A stretch of 64,000 nt of DNA, taken from assembly GCA_905221605.1 (NCBI GenBank), contig CAJNDS010000469.1, forward strand, positions 318,185-382,184, read 5' to 3'. The notes beneath the pieces were generated by a model. It searched no databases. It saw nothing but the letters and a program-made list of their open reading frames with translations, and was not told where the DNA came from. This DNA is from Symbiodinium natans. Taxonomy: Eukaryota > Sar > Dinophyceae > Suessiales > Symbiodiniaceae. Every line of letters begins with the position of its first letter. The stretch's first letter is position 1. Position numbers and translations under genes: made by a program. This document shows, piece by piece, positions 50,672 to 61,500 of the stretch.

Positions 50672-52527
50672 CCCAGATATATTCTAGAGATTTAACTAAT
50701 TATTCATACAGGATAGTAGGATGATTGCTCCCTTCTACGGGTCCCTGCCGCTATACCGGACTATCCCCTAGTTCAAACTCATCGAGCATCCCTAGAAGAA
50801 AAAAAGGGTAAACCCTTAACCCCAAACCCTAAACCCTAAACCCTAAACCCTAAACCCTCACCCCCAAACCCTCAAATGCTACCTTACCTTTACGATGCCT
50901 GCATCCTGTGCAGATACTTTCGCGCGCCTTGACGCGGCTGAGGGTTCAGGGCTTAGGGAGTTCAGGGTCCAGGGTTTAGGGTATAGACTTTAGCGTTTAG
51001 GGTTCAGGGTTCAGGGTTTAGGCTTTATAAGTTTAATTCGTAATTAGAGTTCCAGGTTCAGGGTTCAGGGTTCGCAAGGCTTCCCTATAGGGTACAGGGT
51101 TTAGGGTTTAGGGTTTAGGGTTTGGGGTTTAGGGTTTAGGGTTTCTAAGGCTTGCCGCCTTGGCCATCTGCGTGAAGGCCTCCTCGACGTTGTGGGCGTG
51201 CTTGGCGCTGGTCTCCAGGTAGCCTCGGATGCCCTAAACCCTAAACCCTAAACCCTAAACCCTAAACCCTAAACCCTAAACCCTAAACCCTAAATCCTAC
51301 CCTAAACCCTAAACCCTAAACCCTAAACCCTAAACCCTAAACCCTAAACCCTAAACCCTAAACCCTAAACCCTAACACCTAAACCCTAAACCCTAAACCC
51401 TAAACCCTAAACCCTAAACCCTAAACCCTAAACCCTAAACCCTAAACCCTAAACCCTAAACCCTAAACCCTAAACCATAAACCATAAACCCTAAACCCTA
51501 AACCCTAAACCCTAAACCCTAAACCCTAAACCCTAAACCCTAAACCCTAAACCCTAAACCCTAAACCCTGTAAGGGAACCGCCGTCTGCTGCCGAAAAGC
51601 GCAAGCCAAGCTCCTCGGCCAGTTCGCGGGCCTCCCGGGGACGCTTTTTGGAGGTGTGCTTTTGGGGTTTAGGGTTTAGGGTTTGGGTTTAGGATTAGGT
51701 TTTGAGGTTTAGGGTTTAGGGCTTAGGCCTTAGGATTTAGGGTTTAGACTTTAATTAGGGTGTCCTTTAGGGGGAATTCAGGGTGGTAGGGCTTCCGCCG
51801 ACCCTGGCGGCGTGTTGGATGGGAAAAGGAGGTGAAAACCTCCCTCTTTCCCTCCTTATTTCCGGGGGGGGTAGGGGGGTACCCGGGCAGCTTTTCCATG
51901 GAGGGCCAGGCCACCCACACCGCATAAACTCACGGACCGTTCGCAACATAGGGGCCCTTTCCCCCCCTCCTACCCCCCCTTCCCTCCCCCCTAAACCCCC
52001 CCCCCTACCCCCCCCCTACCCCCCCCCGCACCCCCCCCCTTACCCGACCCCCCTACCCCCCCCCCCCTCCCCCTCACCCCCTACCCCCCCTACCCCCCCC
52101 CCCTTAACCCCCCTACCAATTGATTGGGCTGCCTGGCCTTCAAAGCTGGCTTCAGCTCCTGTTTGGGTCCCAACGTTTCACAGAGGCTCAAGCACATCAA
52201 CTTTTTTGGCATCCTTTGAGCTGACGAGCGCGTTTAAACCTTTCAACTATGCTCCAGCGGGGTCGGCGGCTTGAGCCGGAGGCTCTTAAATTTGTTGGGA
52301 GGTTCGGGGGGGAGGGGGTAGGGGTTCAGGGAGTTAGGGCGTTGTTGGGGCGTCCTTTTCTGGGCTTTTTTTGGGCTGTGGGGGATGTAGGGGTTAGAGT
52401 TTGATTTGTATGTCTTTTCTTGTGTTACTTCCCTACACCCTAAACCCTAAACCCTAAAACCCTAAACCCTAAACCCAAAACCCTAAACCCTAAACCCTAA
52501 ACCCTGAACCATTTCTTTCTTCTTTTA

Positions 52528-52567
<40 letters not shown>

Positions 52568-55500
52568 CGCTCACAGCTCGGACTATGGCTTTGAGGGGCT
52601 CAGGAACCGGGAGGGTTTAGGGTTTAGGGTTTGCGGATTAGGGTTTAGGGTTCAGGGCGGTTACCTTGGGACGAGTCCTCGCGCTTGTGATGATGTGGAA
52701 TTTCTTGCCCTCCAAATACGAAAGTCAACTTCGCATGATGCGCAATTCATGGCCCCAGATACAAAACCCAGATAACACCCAGCCGCCCAAGACATATAAG
52801 CCAGCATTGGATGGCGGGGAACTCATTGCATCCAAGTGCGAAACCCAGCTTTGGATGCTGCGCCCCCCAATTTACGCATACAAAAGCCAGCGTTGGTCAC
52901 GAATGATGTTGAATTCACTGCGCACTGCAGAAACGATCAGTGACTTCAGTATAAGAACCAGCACGCGTAACGAATCTTGACGCTCCATGCTGATCTGCAA
53001 GCTGCTATATAAGCAACTATGAAGACATTTCCAACAAGCAGGCTTGCTACCATCTCTGACTGGGTCTCATGCAAAGACCCTAAACCCTAAACCCTTAAAC
53101 CCTTAAACCCTAAACCCTAAATCCTAAACCCTAAAAGGCAAATGGAGCGTGCTGGAGTCTTGAGAAATTCGAACTGGTGTCCTTACATGAATTACAGAGA
53201 GAGAGACAGAATCCGGACGAAGAGTTGCAACCCGAGGGGTCCATGTAGTAGGGAAGACTTAGGCGCCTTAAGGTACTTCCTACATAGGGTTTTTTGGGGC
53301 CCAAGTATATAGGAGTAAGGTACATGGACCCTGGGGGTAAGGATTCTCACGTCTCTCATGATGAAGTCTCGTCTTATTTGCCCGCCTCATCATAGGTCAC
53401 TGCCCGCTTTGATGCCATGTCCTTGGCAGCCCCATGAGAAAGGGGTTAGGGTTTAGGGTTTAGGGTTTAGGGTTTAGGGTTTAGGGTTTAGGGTTTAGGG
53501 TTTAGGGTTTAGGGTTTAGGGTTTAGGGTTTAGGAAAGCCCCAAACCCTTGGGGACCAGATGAACCCTAAAATTGGGGATCCTATGCCCTGTGCTACTGT
53601 ACTTCCGATGCAGGAAATTTTCCTTCATTTTAAATGAACCATAAACCATTTTAGGATTCACTTGGTCTTCAAAGGGCCCTACACCCGAAAGACCCTGCGC
53701 GGGGGTTCAAAGGTTGATTCTTTGCCAGGGGTCGCACTTGTTGCCCACCAGCATCTTGTTGACACCTGCCTGCGCGTACTTCTCAATCTCCTGCCAGGGG
53801 GGACCGAGACTGCTGAGAACCTCTTTGGGGGAGTTTCTCATGCCCACGGCCTCATGCAAGGGTGGAGTTTGCGGTTTTGACATGCTGTACCACAACTAGC
53901 ACAAAGGGCCACAAAATCCACACACACACGCACACAGCCTTAGAAGGGGGAGAAGAAAACACATCTCTCCCTTTGGGTGCATTCCACCCTCTACTACTAT
54001 ATAACCCCTGCCCTATTCGAGTATGTGAACCATGAACCCTGTTGGGGTTCACTTCGTCCTTAAGGAAGTAACTTTTCACGCTAAACCCTAAACCCTAAAC
54101 CCCACACCCTAAACCCTAATCATTTAATCCCTAATTAAACCCTAATCATTTAATCCCTAAACCCTAAACCCTAAGCATTTAATTTCTAAACCCTTTTAGG
54201 GTTTGTTTAGTCCGAAGAAGGTGTTGGGCCCCTTCTCCTCCAGCCATCGCCGCACGTTGTGAAAGGACTCGCGGTCCTGGGTGGGCCCATCTCAGCAACC
54301 GTGGGTTTGGGGTTTAGGGTTTAGGGTTTGGGGTTTGGGGTTTGGGGTTTGGGGTTTAGGGTTTAGGGTTTAGGGCGTCAAATCGCGTCAACCCCACGCC
54401 CTTGGCCCCTAACCGCACACAGCGGTCATCAGGGTCCGAGGAAGGCCAGGGGAGAGAGAGAGAGAGAGGGAGAGAGAGCGCGGAAAGAGAGGGAGGGACT
54501 GAACTAACTCTCTGCATTCTGATGTCCTCCCTGAGAAGCAAAACATGAGGTGGAGGGGAAGGACGCCTTCTTGCGCATGGAGGCAGTTGGTTAAGAAAGG
54601 TCTGTGCCGGAACAAGAAATGGACACTCATGAAAGGATGTTGAAGACATGTGTTTTGACCGATGAGCTCATCTAAGAGTGACTGTCTTGCATCGCTCTTC
54701 CTTGGGACGACACGAAGCCCAAAAGCGTTTATGGTTCATATACCTTAGTAGGAATTATGGTAGTATAGGGTACAGGATCCCCAATTTTAGGGTTCTTTGG
54801 TCCCCCAGGTTCTAACTTCAAGTAGCGCAACGGTGACACACAATGCGCATCGGTTACACACTTTGGGCGTGCCGGACTTTCGGGGACTGCACAGGGACAG
54901 AACCGATACCCTAAACCCGAAAAACCCTACACCCTAAACCCTAAACCCTAAACCCCGAAAACCCTAAACTCTAAAAAACACCCTTAACGAAAAAAAACTT
55001 AACCCTAAACCTGAGAAGACCGCTGTGCTCACTAGAGCTCTCTAGCTGGTGAATCCCAAGCCAGGGGGGTGGTGCGCCGTTGCCATCAGCAAAACATTTC
55101 AAGTTGTGCATATACGCTATAAAACACGTGAGGGGCTTGGGGCTTGGGGCTTGGGGTTTAGGGTTTAGGGTTTTAGGGTTTTAGGGTTTCTGAATCATCT
55201 TCCTACATCTGAAAACCGAAAGCCAAAAGCCCCAGCCCTCGACCCCAAAGTATGCGACCCTGGCAAACTGCGGCAAACCTTCTAAACCCGAACACCGCAT
55301 AGACCATAAACTTACTAACTAAAGGCCACAAACCAGCAAACAAGAAACAATGAAGACCCACGCGGCTGTCAGGTCGAAGGCTACGATGATCCCTTGCGCG
55401 CCCCTGTAGTAGCCTGCAGCGGATGGCTTAACCCTAAACCCTAGACCCTACACCCTAAACCTTGGGGACCATATGAATAAGTCATACACCGGGTTCATTT

Positions 55501-58500
55501 GGTCCTGGAAGAGTGTTACCCAAAGTCACACATCATGAGTAGGATGTTCGCTGATATAACAAGGCAACAACACTCCAAACCCCAGACCGATAACTCAAGC
55601 TAACGCGGGCGAGGCGGGGTAGGAGGTTGTCTCGCAAGTTGGGGTTCGACATGTTTGTTGGCGTGTGGTTCGAAACATCGGGTCCTCTTGTATACACTGA
55701 AATCGCAACAAAAACAGACCCTAAATTTGCGTAATACAAGGCCATCTTCCAGTAATTTGGCAGTGGCCTTGGTTTGGGTGTCCAGGGGTTACAAGGTTGA
55801 GGGCTTTAGGGCGTTAACCTCAGGCTTTAAGAAGCTTTTCAGGCATCAAGTAAACCCTAAACCCCAAACCCCAAACCAAAACCCTAAACCCCAAAACCCA
55901 ACCCCTATGCCCTAAACCCTAACGGGTTTCGGGACTGGGCTTAGGGAAGGCGTCACTGTGCCGTGGAGCTGGCACAGACAGTGCGGAAGCGCTCCTGTCC
56001 TCGGCATGGAACAGAAAGTCGTGGCAGCCCCGTAACCCTAAACCCTAAACCCTAAACCCTAAACCCTAAACCACGTTATAATCAGGGCACCCTTTCTGGT
56101 TGGCTGCTGTTTAAGGGAACGTTGAAATCATGGGTTCCGTACTAACTGCCTCTATACTACCCCCCTTTCCAGGTTCCCCCCTTAGGCTTAATTCTCCCCT
56201 AGGGGGAGGGGGGGGGGGGGGGGGGGGTAGTAGCCCTAAACCTCAACCCCAAAGAGGGGGGGGTAGTAGGGGAATCTATGATGAACCCCAGAAAAGGGAC
56301 AGGGCTTAGTGTTTGGGGTTTAGGGGTTAGGGTTTAGGGTTTCGAGCCAAATGAACCCTAGATTGGTTTATGGTTCATATACCTGAAGAGGAATTCAGAG
56401 TAGTATAGGGTAGATGACCCCAAATTTAGGGTTCGTTTGGTCCCCAAAGGAACTACCTACTATTCTAGCGGCTTCGTACCTTACACTGCTTTCACCCGCA
56501 TGCCTCCGAATCTTGGTGGTTCGAAATCAGCCTCCCTCCAAATTCCCGACATCAGGGAGCCTTCTTTGAAACTTTGAATCATCCTGAACATGATGGTCCA
56601 CTGTACCCTAAACCCTAAACCATAGGCCGCCCGCGCCAGGCGGCGGCCGGTACAACTGAACGCTACCGCTTCGAGATCTGCTTGCTTTGCCAAGCAGATC
56701 GAGCTTGCCACACCTGATGCAGCCCTGCTAGCCATAGGGCACAATGTAATAATGGATTAACCCTAAACCCCCGACACGCGACCCCGGTGGGGGAGGTCGG
56801 GCCTAAGAAGCTGTTGCTCCCCCGCCACAGTTGCCACCGCCAGGGTTGCCCCCGCCAGGGTTGCCCCCACCAGCCAGGTTGCCGCCCCGTGCCAGGGTTG
56901 CCCTGCCAGGGTTGCCCCCGCCAGGTTGTCCCCCGCCAGGGTTGCCCCCGCCGGGGTTGCCCCTGCCGGGGTTGCCCCCGCCAGGGTTGCCCCCGCCAGG
57001 GTTGCCCCCGTCCGCCAGGGTTGGCCTGGCAGGTTGCCCCCGCCAGGGTTGCCCTGGCCAGGGTTGCCCCGCCAAGGCCAGGGTCGCCGCCAGGTTGCCC
57101 CCGCCAGGGTTGTCCCCGCCAGGGTTGCCCCCGCCAGGGTTGCCCCCACCGCACCAGGGTTGCCCTGCTCGGGTTGCCCCCGCCAGGTTGCCCCCCGCCA
57201 GGGTTGCCCCCACCAGGGTTGCCCCCGCAGGGTTGCCCCCGCCAGGGTTGCCCCCGCCAGGGTTGCCCCCGGCAGGGTGACACCAGCAGGGTTGGCTTGT
57301 CCGGTTGCCCCCGAAATTGGCCTCGCCGCCTATTCAGGAATTGTGCACCTGTATGCTTCGTTGTCCTTGTCTATGAAGGGCCCTGCCAAAGTTCTCCATT
57401 AGTGGCCCCCGCCAGGGTCCAGACATATAGAAATAAATATATGTTTATACCTCACCTTCGCCAGGGTTGCCCCCGCCAGGGTTGTCTCCGAGGTTTGCCC
57501 CCATCAGGGTTGCCCCCCACCAGGGTTGCCCCCGCCAGGGTTGCCCCTGCCAGGGTTGCCCTGTCAGGTTGCCCCGCCAGGGTTGCCCCCGCCAGGGTTG
57601 CCCGCCAGGATGCCCAGGGTTGTCCCCGCCATTTTTCATATTTTTAATCTACATTTTCTATCTTCTAATATTCCTTTCAGGAATTCCACTAATAATAAAA
57701 TGCATTTTTCCCTTGCATTATAAGTAAAGATTTCTATGGAAAGATATTAATTCTCGATCTATATCTTCTTCAAATTCATTTCGGCTTCTCTTCTTTCTCA
57801 CATCCAGTGAATGCAGCAGAAGCATGTGGATTACTTACTCCCTTACATATCGTACCTGAATGGTATTTCTTATGCCAATATGCTATGCTAAAAGCGCAGG
57901 ATTCATTATCTTTCATCCTATTTTACTTTATGAGAAGTCTTTCAATGTCATTCTATTTTAAAATTAAGACGTCCAGTAGATTTAATGGTTTTTATCGCAA
58001 CCCCGCCGGGTTGCCCAGTTTTACCCCTGCCAGGGTTGCCCCCACCAGGGTTGCCCCCAGGCGTTGCCCCCGCCAGGGTTGCCGCCGAGTTAGGGTTGCC
58101 CTTGGCAGGGTTGCCCTTGGCAGGGTTGCCCCGCCAGGGTTGCCCCCGCCAGGGTGACATTGCCCTTGTCGGGTTGCCCTGTCAGGGTTCCGCGCCTCCT
58201 CACGTCGCCTACTCAGGAATTGTGCACCTTCTCTGCGACGGCCCTACGCACCTCGGCGAGGCTTCGTCGTCCTTCTCTATGAAGTTTTGTTTAGTTGCCG
58301 AGCAGGGCTTCAAGTGCGAAGGGCCCTGTCAAAGTTCTCTATTAATTAATTGCCAGGGTTTCCCATTAGTAGTCACCCCCGCCAGGGCCCCGCCAGGGTT
58401 GCCCCCGCCAAGGTTGACATATATATATATATATATGTAGAGAGAGAAACTTACTGGCCCAAAACCCAAGGAAATAAAAGTTGGAACTTTCAGAATAAAC

Positions 58501-61500
58501 TACCTTATAGGAAGCCCAAAAGTTGAAAAGTTGGGTTGTGAGCCAGTAAGGAAATAAGAAAGTATTTTTAATACAAAAAAAAACCTCGCCTTGCCCCTTC
58601 CAGGGTTGCCCGTGCCAGGGTCGCCCCCGCCAGGGTCGCCCCCGCAGTTGCCCCCGCCAGGGCCCTTGCGCCAGCGGGTGGCCGGGCCTTCCGCGCTTGG
58701 CCCTCGCCATTCTGCCATATGAATGAGCTTGGGTCCGGAATTGGGCTTGAGGGTGTCTTAGACACAGTATGGGTGAAACAGATTGTCCCGCTCCCTGTTG
58801 ATCCAGGAAAGTGTAGGCTCAAGCAACAGCAGCAGTCGACACGTCCCACCCCGGCCAGCGGGGAGACTCGAGGTGTAAGCCCCCTTGATAGGGGGGCCGT
58901 GGAGGGTAGACCGCTCTAAACCCGAAAAAGGCGGCAGTTTGGGTGGTTGGGGTGGGATCCGCTGCACCGAGGCGGCCCGACCCGCCACCACTGGCGCGGG
59001 TCGGGACCGCGGCACTTTGGAACAAAGTCCACTGTACCCTAAACCCTAAACCCTAAACCCTAAAGCCTAAACCCTAAACCCTATGGTCCCCCATCGTCCT
59101 CAGAACTACCCGACACCAAAACTAGGCCTCTGCCTCTATAAGTCTTCAGCAAATCACCCTCGAAACCGCGTCATGGTTGAGGTTTAGGGTTTCGGGTTTA
59201 GGGTTTAGGCCTCTTCTCGCAAAGGACCAAAAATATACTCTTACAGTAGTTGCACGGCCCCTTAGTATCTACCCTTAAAGGGGTACCCCTTATATACCCC
59301 TTATATACCCTATACAACCCAAGGGCCCATACATCAGAACCCTCTGAGGGAGGCAAGGGACCACATGTAGGGCCCATGAAACTACCCTCAGACAAGCCCC
59401 AGCCCTAAACCCTAATTCAACCCCTTGCGGATGATAGCAAGGGGGTACCATAATCCCCATTAAGGACTGTTAGTGTAAGGGGGAACATCCCAACCCGAAG
59501 CCGTAAACCCTAAATCCAGAAAACCCTGAAACCCCAAACCCTAAACCCTAAAACCCTAATTGAACCCCTTGCGGCTGGCGGTCCGGCTGTGTCCCAAAGC
59601 TGGGTCTTCACCTTCTTGCCGTCCTGAGTTTAGGGTTTAGGATTCAGGGTTCAGGGTTCAGGGTTTAGGGTTCAGCGTTTTGGGGTGGCGCCCTTGCCAG
59701 CAGCCCCAAGCCCTGTAAGCCCCAAGGGTTGGAGAATTCAGGGTTTGGGCTTTAGGGCTGAAGCCCCCATTGCAATTGCAGGGCTAGAGAATGTTAGAGG
59801 GATTCCGGGTTTCTGCATCTCATCGTAGGGATTTGGGGGGTCGAGCCTCAGGCTCCTCGACAATGGAACGGAGACGTCACAGGATCTTGACACCCTAAAC
59901 CCTAAACCCTAAACCCTAAACCCTAAACCCTAAACCCTGAACCCTGAACTCTGAACCCTGAACCCTGAAGGGCTGTCGTGAAGCTGCCGGTTTAGGGTTT
60001 GCTGTAAACCCAAAATCCTGCACAATCCCCACAAGAACACTCTAAGGTCCCCCAGGCCCGAAGGGTTTAGGGTTTAGGGTTTAGGGTTTAGGGTTTTAGG
60101 GTTTAGGGTTTAGGGTTTAGGGTTTAGGGTTTAGGGTTTAGGGTTTAGGGTTTAGGGTTTAGAGCCCTGCACACCTGCGCCCTTAACCCCAAGCCCTAAA
60201 CTGCAGCCGCGTGGCCACGTGTATGGTCCTTATCCTGAAGTCGACGCCGCATGTCGTCACAAAGTGATCGGAGTAGGTGTCCTGTAGGGTGGGGTGTGAA
60301 GGGTTTAGGCTTTTTTATGGTTTAGGGTCTAGGGTTTAGGGTGCTTAAGGCTTCTGGCAGAGGCTACGTAGCTGTTCGGGGTTTAGGGTTCATAGGGTGT
60401 GCTAAAATGTCTTAGTTGCTGAGTTCATAAGCCGCCCCGAAAAGTGGTAAACTTTCAGTTCTCTCGGGAAGTTCAGAATTCCAAAAAGTGCACAAGTGTA
60501 CTCACTCAGCTACTAAGAGACAAGGCTGAAGAATTGGAGGTTCCTGCCTAAGGGTTCGAAGAGTTTAAGGGTACAAGGTTGCCAAACCTCCTAACCTCCT
60601 CGAGATCCCCATCCAAACCTCCCCGAACAGCCCTCAACCCCTCGAAAAACCAAGCCTCCAACCCCCAAAACCTCGCCCAAAAACCCATCCCCCGAAAACG
60701 CCACCACAATAAATCCCCACACAAACTGCCACCACCCCCGCAAACCCTAAACCCTAAACCCTAAACCCCAAACCCTAAACGTCATAGTGCCCTTTGAGAC
60801 CAGCGTCATCTGCGAATCGCAGTAGGAGGCAAGACTTGCCAACACCTGCCCGGAGGCTCTGGCGAGGGTTTGTGACTTACTACTACAACGGCCCATAACC
60901 TATAGGAATTTAGGGTTTAGGGTTTATAGGTTTAGGATTTAGGGTTTAGGGTTTATAGGATCAGGATTTTAGGGTTTGGATCCTACATCCTCGACTCACA
61001 GGCCCTGTGTGAAGACGCCTAAGCCCTCTGAAAGCCCTCTGAGAGCCCTCTGAAGGCCTCATATCCACAAGCACCGTGTCAACACCATAGCTTATAAGGG
61101 TCCATGTTACCTCATGTATTACATTCCCTAGACCCTAAACCCTAAATATCCTAAACCCTGGGTTTAGGGTTTAGGGTTTGTTCCGGGGACCCGTGATCTG
61201 CCCTTTGCTCCAACAACTTGGTAGCCCAAGTGGTACCCTTTTCCCTTTTTTGGGTTCAAGGTTCCCTTCTCGAGTAACTAGCCCAAGAAAGGGTGCCCTT
61301 GTTATACTATACTTACTGGGCTAGCAAGACAAAACGGATTTCATGACGTGATGCCGGGTAGACGCCAGACAGTGAGCTAGGACCCGAGTAGGCCTTGACT
61401 TCCTTTCTTTTTGGGTTGGGGTTCCCGTATCATCCCCTTAAACCCTAAACCCTAAACCCTAAACCCTTTGTTCTAGGTTACTCCTGGCCCAGAACTCCAG

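Noticed and set aside
51783-52274. 163-codon Pro-rich plus-strand frame
   Set aside because: It crosses a C-rich tract and lies antisense over Rab exon 9; composition explains it.
56663-57283. Open frames of 100-286 codons rich in Gly, Pro, Arg and Gln
   Set aside because: They are translations of the 15-bp GC-rich minisatellite, open in several frames on both strands at once, and lie within a Rab intron.
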